A program made the translations under genes and the position numbers. A stretch of 44,364 bases of DNA from assembly GCA_937920545.1 (NCBI GenBank), contig CAKZUG010000051.1, forward strand, positions 1 to 44,364. The letters run 5' to 3'. Below the pieces are notes generated by a model. The model was not told the origin of the DNA, ran no database searches, and saw only the letters and a list, made by a program, of their open reading frames with translations. Shown here in pieces: positions 20,167 through 28,898 of the stretch. How positions within the stretch are numbered: position 1 is the first letter of the stretch; each line of letters begins with the position of its first letter. Origin of the DNA: an uncultured Saccharophagus sp. (GTDB lineage: Bacteria > Pseudomonadota > Gammaproteobacteria > Pseudomonadales > Cellvibrionaceae).

Positions 20167-21849
20167 ATGAACATATCTGCCATCACGCAAGCACTAAAAC
20201 AGCACGCGGCCACACTAAGCCCGACACAGGCTAAAATTACCGCCACTCAAAATACTCACGGTCAAGCAGCCAGCCGTGGGGCGAGATTAGCGCTTAATAC
20301 CTTGCCCGCAGGTACGCTGGTCAAAGCTACCGTAACAGATAGCATAAATACAACTAACGATATTAGACAGCAGCTTATTCAGGCTCAATTTGCCCAAATA
20401 AGCGCCCCCCACTCAAAATCATCAAACAACAAAGGGCTTCAGCAACAGCTATCTGCCCTCCCCCAAAACACGGCAAAATTATTGAGCGACCCAACACTTA
20501 AAATGGCCAAGATTCAGGCGGGCGCATTACAAAGCTGGGTGTTTACATCGCAACCCATGAAGCTAGGGCAAAAAATTCGGGCCACAATAACAGACAGCGG
20601 GCAACTGTTATTACAAAATCACGCTGCGAATGCACCTAAAAACGGATCATCCAACCCAAAACCTCAAATCATGCCGTCCAATATTCAACATTCAACACTC
20701 ATGAATTCAAAGCTCGGCAGCGAAAGTCATGTAAAACTCAACCTATCAGATACACATACCTCGAATATGGTTAAAGCAACCACACAGCAACGTCAAGCCG
20801 CTGTCGATGCATTAAGAGGCATCATATCGACGCTTAAGCCCGCAGGTGAAAATTTAAACAATTTAACGCAACTCAAAAAAGATATTGGCACTTGGTTAAA
20901 ATCGACTCAATCGACAAACCAAAGTACAGCCAGTGATACATTAAAACCCTTTTTAGCCAAGTCGATAACATCTCTCACGCAAAGCATGCCCATTTTGTCC
21001 CACACCATGTCTCACCAGCATGTACAAAAAGCATTTAACAGCAACGGTATGATGCTAGAGCAGCAGTTATTTCAGCTGAGCCAACTAAAGTCAGGCTCAA
21101 GCAGTAAATTAGCACAGAAAGTTAATATAGCAGCAGCCATCGCCCAAACCGATCAAAAGGCAATCAGCTTAACCATCGCTCAACACCTATCCACCTCTAG
21201 CGTTCAACCAATAACAGCGCGTTTTAGTGATCAAGCACTGCAGCGCCTATTTAAACTATTAGGTTTGCCTCAGCCCAATGTGGACACACTCAAAAAAGAA
21301 GGCGCAGCCGTCAAACTATTGCAGCAGCTTAGCCAGCTGACATTCGATAACGTGAACCGTATTCGGTCCAATCAAATATCACAAATACTCAAACAGGTAG
21401 AAGCGTCGGCAGAAGGTATTCGTAATAGCAGTCTGTCACTAGAAATACCGTTGCGCTATAACACAACGTTCATCCCTCTTTATGTGGAGCTGCTCCAAAA
21501 GAACTATACAGAAGACGAGCACGCAAGCAGTGATGCAGGCCACGAGGAAGAAAAACCTAAAAAGCAGTCGCAGTGGGAAGTTTTTTTAACGCTAGAGCTG
21601 AAGCATATAGGGAAAGTATCGGTATGCGTGAAAACACTGAGTGAATCCAAACATGCGCCCAGTATTGACACCAAACTATGGATTGATGATTCACACAGCT
21701 TCAGCTTGCTTAACATGCACTTACCCGACTTAAGCGCCGCACTGGAAAAAGATGGCTTTAAAAAAAACACACTCACCTGCGTTAACCAACCCCCTCCAGT
21801 TGGTAAAAAGCAACATATAGCGGCAAATCTTATTGATATCACCACTTAG
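20167..21849 (+). CDS. FliK-like flagellar hook-length control protein
   Basis: The protein has 560 residues with the general layout of FliK. A long Gln/Ser/Asn/Thr-rich, low-complexity N-terminal ruler region occupies residues 1 to about 400. A compact C-terminal domain near 415-530 follows (SLEIPLRYN...WEVFLTLELKHIGKVSVCVKTL...LWIDDSHSFSLLNMHLPDLSAAL), matching the hook-length-control C-terminal fold. FliK measures hook length and switches export specificity by contacting the FlhB C-terminus. The next gene encodes exactly such an FlhB-like domain, which supports the call. No other flagellar genes are in this window, so this may be a second, non-canonical copy. No strong Shine-Dalgarno precedes the ATG. 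The gene is divergent from ccmA. Confidence 0.78.
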   Translation: MNISAITQALKQHAATLSPTQAKITATQNTHGQAASRGARLALNTLPAGTLVKATVTDSINTTNDIRQQLIQAQFAQISAPHSKSSNNKGLQQQLSALPQNTAKLLSDPTLKMAKIQAGALQSWVFTSQPMKLGQKIRATITDSGQLLLQNHAANAPKNGSSNPKPQIMPSNIQHSTLMNSKLGSESHVKLNLSDTHTSNMVKATTQQRQAAVDALRGIISTLKPAGENLNNLTQLKKDIGTWLKSTQSTNQSTASDTLKPFLAKSITSLTQSMPILSHTMSHQHVQKAFNSNGMMLEQQLFQLSQLKSGSSSKLAQKVNIAAAIAQTDQKAISLTIAQHLSTSSVQPITARFSDQALQRLFKLLGLPQPNVDTLKKEGAAVKLLQQLSQLTFDNVNRIRSNQISQILKQVEASAEGIRNSSLSLEIPLRYNTTFIPLYVELLQKNYTEDEHASSDAGHEEEKPKKQSQWEVFLTLELKHIGKVSVCVKTLSESKHAPSIDTKLWIDDSHSFSLLNMHLPDLSAALEKDGFKKNTLTCVNQPPPVGKKQHIAANLIDITT

Positions 21850-21876
21850 GATACGACCTTCAACAAGTATTTTATC

Positions 21877-22164
21877 ATGACGCAACTGACTAAAGACGAT
21901 ATTACCAAAGCCGTTGCCCTATATTACGACGGCAACAACAGCCCCGTTATAACCGCAAAAGGAGAAAACGATGTAGCGCAAGAAATTATAGAGATTGCCA
22001 ACCATCATGATGTCCCGCTTTGCGACAATGCATTGCTGGTCGAGCTACTATGCCAACTAGAGCTGGGAGATAATATTCCAGAGCATCTTTATAAGGCGAT
22101 AGCGCATATTTTAGCTTTTGCCTATCAAATGGACACCCTCGCCCTGAAGAAAAATAGCGTTTAA
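21877..22164 (+). CDS. Stand-alone FlhB C-terminal domain homologue (FhlB type)
   Basis: The 95 residues align with the part of FlhB cytoplasmic domain that follows the autocleavage site: AVALYYDGNNSPVITAKGEN, VAQEIIEIANHHDVPLCDN, LCQLELGDNIPEHLYKAIAHILAFAYQ. The transmembrane region and the NPTH cleavage motif are absent, so this is the post-cleavage half expressed by itself. Known FhlB proteins can partly substitute for the FlhB C-terminus in export switching. The gene lies 27 bp after the fliK-like gene and is probably co-expressed with it. Ribosome-binding sequence is weak. Confidence 0.82.
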   Translation: MTQLTKDDITKAVALYYDGNNSPVITAKGENDVAQEIIEIANHHDVPLCDNALLVELLCQLELGDNIPEHLYKAIAHILAFAYQMDTLALKKNSV

Positions 22165-22213
22165 ACGCGTCAACTTACGTTATCGGGCTCAATCAATTAG
22201 CTCTGACAATCGC

Positions 22214-22241
22214 TTGACATCTTACAAGTATTGCGTATAGT
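22214..22241 (+). promoter_or_regulatory. Sigma70-type promoter of the cold-shock gene
   Basis: TTGACA at 22214-22219 and TATAGT at 22236-22241 are separated by 16 bp, a near-consensus promoter. Transcription would start near 22248, leaving a leader of about 165 nt before the csp ATG, as in cspA-type cold-shock mRNAs. Confidence 0.7.
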
Positions 22242-22247
22242 GAACGT

Positions 22248-22412
22248 CAGCAAGAAATCTTTACATTTTTACTATATCCATTTCGATGTTGTACTTAGTT
22301 CTACTGCTTTATCGCGTAATTGAGTGATGTTCACACCGTCCTGAAGTTTAAATTGACGTTTCAAGCTACAAACGCCCACATGGGCAACATTTTTTTATTT
22401 TAGGAAATTATT
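22248..22412 (+). promoter_or_regulatory. Long 5' untranslated leader of the cold-shock gene, with hairpin and U tract
   Basis: About 165 nt separate the predicted transcription start from the ATG. Near its end GCCC (22374-22377) pairs with GGGC (22382-22385) over a 4-nt loop, and seven T follow at 22390-22396. The Shine-Dalgarno AGGA lies just after, 7 nt before the ATG. Cold-shock leaders are known to change structure with temperature. The hairpin-plus-U element could add attenuation, but the stem is short. Confidence 0.5.
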
Positions 22413-22622
22413 ATGTCTGATAAAGTTACTGGTACAGTTAAATGGTTTAACGAATCTAAAGGTTTTGGTTTTATTGAACAAGCTTCTGGTCCAGACGTTT
22501 TTGCTCACTTTAGCGCTATTCAAAGCGACGGTTTCAAAACTTTAGCTGAAGGCCAAAAGGTTGAGTTTAAAGTAACTCAAGGCCAAAAAGGTCCACAAGC
22601 TGAAGAGATTATCGCTCTTTAA
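22413..22622 (+). CDS. Cold-shock protein, CspA family
   Basis: A 69-residue single-stranded nucleic-acid-binding protein with one cold-shock domain. RNP1 is KGFGFI (within SKGFGFIEQ) and RNP2 is VFAHF; the N-terminal [14 protein letters not shown] is the family signature. It acts as an RNA chaperone that melts mRNA structure in the cold. VFAHF, where CspA of E. coli has VFVHF, is common in marine gammaproteobacterial CSPs. The gene stands alone with its own promoter, long leader and terminator. Which csp paralogue it is cannot be told from one sequence. Confidence 0.96.
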   Translation: MSDKVTGTVKWFNESKGFGFIEQASGPDVFAHFSAIQSDGFKTLAEGQKVEFKVTQGQKGPQAEEIIAL

Positions 22623-22646
22623 TTATTAGCCTTTTGCTAGTAATAG

Positions 22647-22674
22647 AAAAAGCCAGCTATATGCTGGCTTTTTT
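22647..22674 (+). terminator. Rho-independent terminator of the cold-shock gene
   Basis: AGCCAGC and GCTGGCT form a perfect 7-bp stem with a TATAT loop, flanked by five A before and six T after. This is a strong intrinsic terminator on the plus strand. The flanking A/T runs could also let it end transcription from msrA on the opposite side. Confidence 0.93.
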
Positions 22675-22726
22675 GTGTCTGATCAATATTGAAATCTGAG
22701 CTAACTTGCTCAAAAATAACGCTAAA

Positions 22727-23383
22727 TCAAATATGACCCACAACATCAACGGTAATACCCACACCTTTCAATGCACAATAACCGTTTGGATTTTTATCTA
22801 AGTACTGCTGATGATATGTTTCAGCATAATAAAAATGATCCAGCCATTTTATTTCTGTAGTGATATCCCCAAACCCTTTTTGACGCAAGGCTTCTTGAGC
22901 CACAGCCATTGATGCTTCAGCCATTGTTTTTTGGTGATCATTATTACAATATATACCCGAGCGATATTGACTCCCTCTATCATTACCTTGTCGCAAACCT
23001 TGGGTCGGGTCATGATTCTCCCAAAAAATTTTCAGCAGCGCCTCAAGGCCAATGATTTTTTCATCAAAAACAATTAATACAACCTCATTATGAGCCGTTA
23101 AACCGGAGCAAACTTCATCATAAGTTGGATTAACTGTATGGCCTGCAGTGTAGCCAACAGCAGTAACATGCACACCCTTCAACTGCCAAAACAATCGCTC
23201 CACGCCCCAAAAACACCCCATACCAACAATAATAGAACTCAATGCAGGGTCAAACGGAGGGTGATATGATAAATTAAGCACACAATGCATCTCGCCGGAT
23301 TCTATTGGCGTCTCCCTCCCCTTCAATGCTTCACTCTTTGCCACTAAACGATTTTTACTTAACATCTTAGAAAAAATATCCAA
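22727..23383 (-). CDS. msrA: Peptide-methionine (S)-S-oxide reductase MsrA
   Basis: Reduces methionine-S-sulphoxide in proteins using thioredoxin. The catalytic GCFWG (GMGCFWGVERLFWQ) is present. The FWENHDPTQGLRQGNDRGSQYRSGIY, AETYHQQYL and KNPNGYC segments are typical of the family. The protein has 218 residues with an N-terminal extension (MDIFSKMLSKNRLVAKSEAL) matching the E. coli-type long form. The TTG at 23383 is chosen as start because AGAGGG lies 7 nt upstream; an internal ATG at 23365 has no ribosome-binding site. C-terminal recycling cysteines seem reduced to the one in NGYC. Confidence 0.95.
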   Translation of the reverse strand: MDIFSKMLSKNRLVAKSEALKGRETPIESGEMHCVLNLSYHPPFDPALSSIIVGMGCFWGVERLFWQLKGVHVTAVGYTAGHTVNPTYDEVCSGLTAHNEVVLIVFDEKIIGLEALLKIFWENHDPTQGLRQGNDRGSQYRSGIYCNNDHQKTMAEASMAVAQEALRQKGFGDITTEIKWLDHFYYAETYHQQYLDKNPNGYCALKGVGITVDVVGHI

Positions 23384-23396
23384 TGCGTTACCCTCT
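23381..23396 (-). promoter_or_regulatory. Ribosome-binding site and TTG start of msrA
   Basis: AGAGGG (complement of 23391-23396) stands 7 nt from TTG (23381-23383). This strong site supports the rare TTG start over the downstream ATG. Confidence 0.65.
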
Positions 23397-23711
23397 TTGT
23401 CTATACGTTAGAGATAGTACGATTGCTTCCAGCATTAGTACTTAAGAAAGAAAAAAATAAATTAGCTTAAATTTAGACTTCAATATAGGCATTATACTCA
23501 CGGTAAGCCTTATGTGAGGTGCTGTGTTAACGGCAGCGATAAAAAATTAAACAACATTATCCCTAAAGATTGACTATGCTGATTGCACTCAGTGCATGAC
23601 GGTAAAACCCAAGCATGTAATAATGTATTTTGATATTCACAAAAAATAAACCAGCATGCGGTAAAGTCTTGGGTCCGCATGGATATAACGATTAATGGAT
23701 ATAACACCCCT
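23384..23711. other. Divergent intergenic region msrA / ppx-gppA
   Basis: This 328-bp AT-rich spacer should hold both promoters. A near-perfect palindrome TGCACT-C-AGTGCA sits at 23584-23596. CATGCGG and CCGCATG (23655-23681) form a 7-bp stem with a 13-nt loop whose right arm covers an upstream in-frame ATG at 23679. ATGGATATAAC is repeated at 23679-23689 and 23695-23705. No coding frame is convincing. Confidence 0.6.
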
Positions 23712-25208
23712 ATGAGCAATATTGATACCCACTACAATTTTGAATCGCCCTATTTTGCTGCAATTGACCTAGGCTCAAACAGCTTTCACATGATTATTGT
23801 GCGGATACATGAAGCCAAAATAGAAGTTATTGATCGCGAAAAAGAAATGATTCAAATTGCCAACGGTATTCATTCAGAGGGCCATTTAACAGATGAAGCA
23901 TTTGACAAGGCTATTGCCTGCTTGCAACGTTTTTCTGAACGCCTTCGCGACATCCCCATTAAACAAATCCGTGCAGTTGGGACAAAAACATTACGCTCAG
24001 TTAAAAATGCAAACGCCTTTTTAAAAAAAGCGGAAAAAGCGTTAGGCTCATCCATTCAAATTGTATCGGGCTTTGAAGAAGCACGCTTGGTGTACACTGG
24101 CTTTTCGCATTCGGTAAACCATGATCATAATCAGCGCTTAGTTATCGATATTGGTGGCGGCAGCACAGAGTTTATAGTGGGTGTCGATTACGATCCTCAC
24201 CTGCTTGAAAGCTTAACGTTAGGCTGCGTCATCTTCACTAAGCAATTTTTCACACCACAAGTCAATATGGCCTTAGCTATGAAGCGTGCCTATATTCGTG
24301 CTTGCGGTGAACTTGAAAGCATCCGCAAACCTTATTTGGCAAAAGGTTGGCAGACCGCTCATGGCACGTCGGGCACAATTAAAGCCATTGCCGAGCTGCT
24401 ATCAAATGAGCATGGCGACGCAAAAATAACACGTGAAGCATTAAATACACTTTACAAAACGGTTGCCGATGCGCAAGCATTACCTAACAACTCGCTTAGC
24501 CAGCAACGCATAAATGTGCTGCCTGCAGGCATAGCCATACTTAAAGCTATTTTTGATCAACTAGAGCTAGATGCAATTTTTGCCTCGACAGCGTCTTTAA
24601 AGGAAGGTTTAATTTACGACACTATTGGGCGATTTAGTAACCACGATTCGCGTGAGTCAACAATAAGTAAGTTACAAGAGCAATATAATGTTGACACTAC
24701 CCACGCCGACAACGTGGCCGAACAATCTCAAAGCCTCTGGGAAAAAGTCGACAGACTTCCCATACAGGGCGTATCGCGCACACGTATGCTACGCTGGGCA
24801 GCTAAAGTGCATGAAATTGGCTTAAATATTTCGCACTCAGGCTACCACAACCATGCATATTATATTTTAAAGCACAGTGACTTGGCTGGCTTTGGACGCT
24901 ATGAGCAGTATATTTTATCGTCACTCGTAAGGGCGCACCGAAAAAAAATATCAGCTAAAAGTTTTGACGGTATGGACGAAATAACAAAATCTGCATTTAT
25001 ACCTGTGCTTGCATGCCTGCGTATTGCCGTTGTATTAAATAGAAGACGTGACAAAATTGAACATCTAACACACATCAATGCTAGCGAAAATGCTATCTCG
25101 CTTACTTTTGAATCTGGCTGGCTGCAAAAACAGCCGCTCACCTACTCAAGCCTGCAGCAAGAAATCTTTTATTTATCGCAAGTTGGCTTTGACCTTAAGA
25201 TTAAATAA
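23712..25208 (+). CDS. ppx: Exopolyphosphatase / pppGpp phosphohydrolase (Ppx/GppA family)
   Basis: Hydrolyses terminal phosphate from polyphosphate or converts pppGpp to ppGpp. The actin-like N-terminal domains show AAIDLGSNSFHM (phosphate loop 1), SGFEEARLVYTG with the catalytic Glu, VIDIGGGSTEFIVG (phosphate 2) and GTSGTIKAIAEL. A C-terminal HD-like helical domain (WAAKVHEIGLNISHSGYHNHAYYILKHSDLAGF) gives the full four-domain E. coli-type architecture of about 498 residues. Sequence alone does not separate Ppx from GppA; length slightly favours Ppx. The ATG at 23712 is preferred to one at 23679, which falls in a hairpin. The J-domain gene begins 5 bp after the stop. Confidence 0.9.
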   Translation: MSNIDTHYNFESPYFAAIDLGSNSFHMIIVRIHEAKIEVIDREKEMIQIANGIHSEGHLTDEAFDKAIACLQRFSERLRDIPIKQIRAVGTKTLRSVKNANAFLKKAEKALGSSIQIVSGFEEARLVYTGFSHSVNHDHNQRLVIDIGGGSTEFIVGVDYDPHLLESLTLGCVIFTKQFFTPQVNMALAMKRAYIRACGELESIRKPYLAKGWQTAHGTSGTIKAIAELLSNEHGDAKITREALNTLYKTVADAQALPNNSLSQQRINVLPAGIAILKAIFDQLELDAIFASTASLKEGLIYDTIGRFSNHDSRESTISKLQEQYNVDTTHADNVAEQSQSLWEKVDRLPIQGVSRTRMLRWAAKVHEIGLNISHSGYHNHAYYILKHSDLAGFGRYEQYILSSLVRAHRKKISAKSFDGMDEITKSAFIPVLACLRIAVVLNRRRDKIEHLTHINASENAISLTFESGWLQKQPLTYSSLQQEIFYLSQVGFDLKIK

Positions 25209-25213
25209 TATTT

Positions 25214-25921
25214 ATGATATTACGTCTTGTCTTTATTGTTCTGGTTTTATTTTTAGTTTTTTGGTTGTTGCGCAATATTCGCAAGCAACCCGCACCCAAG
25301 CAAAAAAAAGCTTACTTAAATGCTTTTTTGTGGGGCCTTGTTGGTATCCTTATTATTGGCTTTTTAACAGGTCGCATGCATTGGCTTGGCGCTATTGCAG
25401 CATTTATTATTGGACTGGCCAAGCTAGGGTTTCGGTTTTTACCTTTACTGGGATTCTTAGGAAGTAAAACAGGTATACCTAGTCCAACTTTCACCTCGCC
25501 ATTATTACGTTGTACGCTCAACACTCAGCCTCTGGGCTTATCAGGTGATATTTTATCGGGCGAACACAAAGGTAAATCACTCGATCAACTGAAATCTAGC
25601 GAGATTCAAGCATTACTCCAATTAACACAACAAGCCGATAAAAAAGCGTACTACCTCTTAACCGTTTACCAACAGCTTAACCGTGGCTCAGATAATACAC
25701 AGCAGGAAAATCAGGCTAACTTTGATGATATTTCGGCACCGGATATCCAAGAAGCCGAACAAATTCTGGGGTTAGATAAAGGTTACTCAAAACAAGATAT
25801 CATTAAAGCCCATAAACGGCTGATACAAAAATTACATCCAGACCGTGGTGGAAATGACTACTTAGCCTCACGCGTCAATCTCGCTAAAACACAACTACTA
25901 GATAACCTAAAAAACCATTAA
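25214..25921 (+). CDS. Membrane-anchored J-domain protein (Pam18/Tim14-like)
   Basis: A 235-residue co-chaperone with two or three N-terminal hydrophobic segments (residues 2-20, about 38-54, and 58-85). A linker containing LSGEHKGKSLDQL follows, and then a J domain at the extreme C-terminus, about residues 180-232. The HPD motif that stimulates Hsp70 is H208-P209-D210. The segment ILGLDKGYSKQDIIKAHKRL with HPDRGGNDYLASRVNLAKTQL closely follows the mitochondrial Pam18/Tim14 J domain (ILG...I..AHRR...HPDKGGS.Y.A.KINEAK.LL). The J domain should face the cytoplasm, recruiting DnaK to the membrane. It sits between ppx (5 bp) and the M16 peptidase (22 bp) in an evident operon. Confidence 0.88.
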   Translation: MILRLVFIVLVLFLVFWLLRNIRKQPAPKQKKAYLNAFLWGLVGILIIGFLTGRMHWLGAIAAFIIGLAKLGFRFLPLLGFLGSKTGIPSPTFTSPLLRCTLNTQPLGLSGDILSGEHKGKSLDQLKSSEIQALLQLTQQADKKAYYLLTVYQQLNRGSDNTQQENQANFDDISAPDIQEAEQILGLDKGYSKQDIIKAHKRLIQKLHPDRGGNDYLASRVNLAKTQLLDNLKNH

Positions 25922-25943
25922 CTGGTTTTATTTTGAGGCACAC

Positions 25944-28892
25944 ATGCAAGATACTGTCATAGAAAAAACACAACAACCCGCCGCCGCACATGCAAGCTTT
26001 CGTCTTGACCGTACTCGTTACCTGTCATCACTTAAGGTCGATTTTCAAGAGTTTACACACATCGCTACGGGTGCAAAACATTACCATCTAGCATCGCAAA
26101 GCAATGAGAATGTGTTTTTAGTGGGCTTTAAAACAGTACCCGATAGCGATAATGGTGTTGCGCATATTCTCGAGCACACATCATTATGCGGTAGTAAAAA
26201 ATACCCTGTGCGCGATCCATTTTTTATGATGTCTCGTCGCTCACTTAACACTTTTATGAATGCGTTAACCAGTTCAGACTGGACTGCCTACCCGTTTGCT
26301 AGTATGAACAACAAAGATTTTAATAACTTGTTAGATGTTTATTTGGATGCGGTATTTTTTTCACGCCTAGATCCGCTTGATTTTGCTCAAGAAGGTCACC
26401 GCCTAGAATTCAAAGAGCCGACTAACCCCGAAAGCCCCCTAGAGTTTAAGGGTGTTGTCTACAATGAGATGAAAGGAGCTATGAGTTCTGTCGTGTCTCA
26501 ACTGTGGCATACTCTGACTAAATATTTATACCCATCAAATACCTATCACTACAACAGCGGTGGCGATCCTCAATCAATCCCTGACCTCACTTACGAGCAA
26601 CTACAAACATTTTATCAAAAATATTACCACCCCAGTAATTCATTATTTATGACATTTGGCAATACACCTGCATCAGAACTACAAGCGAAATTCGAGCAAC
26701 AAGCATTGTCTCAGTTTGAGCAATCCGAACAAATTATTGATATTGCAAACACCAAGCGCTACTTTGCCCCCGTACGTGTACAAGAAAGCTACGCCTACGC
26801 GCAACCCGATTACGAAACCAAATCACATGTTGTGGTGGCCTGGCTATTAGGCTCCAGTATTAACACCGAAGAAGCGTTGCGCGTACAATTGATTTCAAGC
26901 TTGCTATTAGATAACAGCGCCTCGCCGTTACTACGCGCGTTGGAATCAACACCTTTAGGCACATCACCGTCGCCTCTATGTGGTCACGATGACTCTCAAA
27001 AAGAAATGACATTTATTGCTGGCCTAGAGGGCTGTAAAGCCAGCGATGCTGATGCAATTGAAGCGCTTATCATTGATACATTGAAAACAGTTGCAGAAGA
27101 CGGTATCCCCCAAGAAGATATTGACGCCGCTTTACACCAGCTAGAACTACATCAAAAAGAAGTGGGCGGTGACAGCTACCCCTACGGCTTACAGTTATTA
27201 ATGTCATCGTTAAGCAGCTGTATTCACGGTGGCGACCCTGTTGCTCAACTTGATCTAGACGCTTCGCTTAAGCAATTGCGTGAAGATATTAAAGATCCTG
27301 CATTTTTATCGCACACAATTAACACGCTATTTTTAAATAATGCTCACCAAGTTAGGCTAACACTTGTTCCTGATGCCGCATTACAAAATAGAGAAGAGCA
27401 AGCCGAAAAAACATTACTCGAAAATATTCAAAAAAACTTAACAGATGAACAAACAGCACAGTTGGTTAGCGATGCACAGGCATTGCTCGATAGACAAGAT
27501 CAAGAAGATGATGAATCACTGCTGCCCAAAGTGACCTTACGAGATGTCCCCTCCAGCGAAAGTGCGGTTAGCGGCGAGAGTGTGTTTATCTCAGGCGATA
27601 TCAAACTAACTCAGTATTCTGCTGGCACGAATGGATTGTGCTATCAGCAGTTTATTTACCCACTTGCAGAACTAACCGATGAGCAAACGGCACTGCTCCC
27701 CATTTACAGTCAATGCATCAGTGAGCTAGGCGTTAACGAGCTTGATTACCTTGCGACACAAAAATGGCAAGCACAAGTCACGGGCGGACTATCTGCTTTT
27801 AGCTCCATTCGCACAGGGCTGAATGATTTATCGAGTCTACAGGGCTACTTTTGCTATTCGGGTAAAGCGTTATCGCAAAATCATACAGCCTTAACCGATA
27901 TTATGAAAACCACTATTGATCACGTTCGCTTTGATGAGCCTGAGCGCATTCAGGATTTAGTTGCTCAAATCAGTGCTTACAAAGAACAAAGCATCACCAG
28001 CAATGGCCATAGCCTTGCTATGACGGCAGCAACAGCACAGTTTAATGCTCAAGCCAAATTAAACCATAGCTGGTCTGGCCTTGAGAGCATACAAGCTATT
28101 AAAGCACTTGATAATGCGTTAAAACAAGAAAACGGCGCTGAAACAGTATTGGCACAATTTCAAAAAATACACACATTAATGACCACACAACAACCGCAGG
28201 TACTTCTTGTAGCCGAACCCAACGCTCTACCCGCAATGGCTAAAACGCTAGACGCCACGTTCGCAGATCATTCAGAGAGTTCTGCACACGCATTTACAAA
28301 AGTTCAGCCTCTTACGCATGTTAAACAAGCGTGGCTAACCCAATCACAAGTTAACTTTTGTGCTAAAGCCTACCCGACTGTTGAGATGAATCACCCAGAT
28401 GCCGCTGCACTGGTCGTATTGGGCGGCTTAATGCGCAACAGCTTTTTACATAAAGCTATTCGCGAACAGGGCGGCGCATACGGTGGAGGTGCCAGTCAAG
28501 ACAGCGGTATTGGTGCATTTAAGTTTTATTCTTACCGTGACCCGCGTTTAGTAGAGACACTCAATGACTTTGACGCTTGCATTGATTGGGCTCTTACAAC
28601 CGAGCACAGCACACAAAAAATTGAAGAAGCTATTTTAGGTGTAATTAGCAGTATCGACCGAACAGAGTCACCGGCAGGCAAAGCAAAGCGGTGTTTTTAT
28701 CAAGACTTACATGACCGTACGCCTGAAACACGTCAACGCTTTAGGGAGCGCGTTTTAAATGTTACCTCTGAGCAACTAAAGTCTGTCACACAAACGTATT
28801 TAAAAGATAAGCCAGCAAGCATTGCGGTTATCTGTGATGTCAGCCAAGCGAACGCGCTAACAGAAGAAGGGTTTGACGTTAACCATATTTAA
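25944..28892 (+). CDS. M16C metallopeptidase, PreP/Cym1 (presequence protease) type
   Basis: A 982-residue zinc peptidase of the insulinase superfamily. The inverted zinc motif H74-I-L-E77-H78 lies in VAHILEHTSLCGSKKYPVRDPF, with the third zinc ligand E175 in VVYNEMKGAM. The SLNTFMNALTSSDWTAYPFAS segment and a C-terminal region with REQGGAYGGGA and FYSYRDPR are typical of the PreP/Cym1 subgroup, which degrades short unfolded peptides within a closed chamber. There is no signal peptide, so it is probably cytoplasmic. GAGG lies 5 nt before the ATG. It is the last gene of the ppx / J-protein operon and is followed by an imperfect hairpin. Confidence 0.94.
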   Translation: MQDTVIEKTQQPAAAHASFRLDRTRYLSSLKVDFQEFTHIATGAKHYHLASQSNENVFLVGFKTVPDSDNGVAHILEHTSLCGSKKYPVRDPFFMMSRRSLNTFMNALTSSDWTAYPFASMNNKDFNNLLDVYLDAVFFSRLDPLDFAQEGHRLEFKEPTNPESPLEFKGVVYNEMKGAMSSVVSQLWHTLTKYLYPSNTYHYNSGGDPQSIPDLTYEQLQTFYQKYYHPSNSLFMTFGNTPASELQAKFEQQALSQFEQSEQIIDIANTKRYFAPVRVQESYAYAQPDYETKSHVVVAWLLGSSINTEEALRVQLISSLLLDNSASPLLRALESTPLGTSPSPLCGHDDSQKEMTFIAGLEGCKASDADAIEALIIDTLKTVAEDGIPQEDIDAALHQLELHQKEVGGDSYPYGLQLLMSSLSSCIHGGDPVAQLDLDASLKQLREDIKDPAFLSHTINTLFLNNAHQVRLTLVPDAALQNREEQAEKTLLENIQKNLTDEQTAQLVSDAQALLDRQDQEDDESLLPKVTLRDVPSSESAVSGESVFISGDIKLTQYSAGTNGLCYQQFIYPLAELTDEQTALLPIYSQCISELGVNELDYLATQKWQAQVTGGLSAFSSIRTGLNDLSSLQGYFCYSGKALSQNHTALTDIMKTTIDHVRFDEPERIQDLVAQISAYKEQSITSNGHSLAMTAATAQFNAQAKLNHSWSGLESIQAIKALDNALKQENGAETVLAQFQKIHTLMTTQQPQVLLVAEPNALPAMAKTLDATFADHSESSAHAFTKVQPLTHVKQAWLTQSQVNFCAKAYPTVEMNHPDAAALVVLGGLMRNSFLHKAIREQGGAYGGGASQDSGIGAFKFYSYRDPRLVETLNDFDACIDWALTTEHSTQKIEEAILGVISSIDRTESPAGKAKRCFYQDLHDRTPETRQRFRERVLNVTSEQLKSVTQTYLKDKPASIAVICDVSQANALTEEGFDVNHI

Positions 28893-28898
28893 GTAGCA

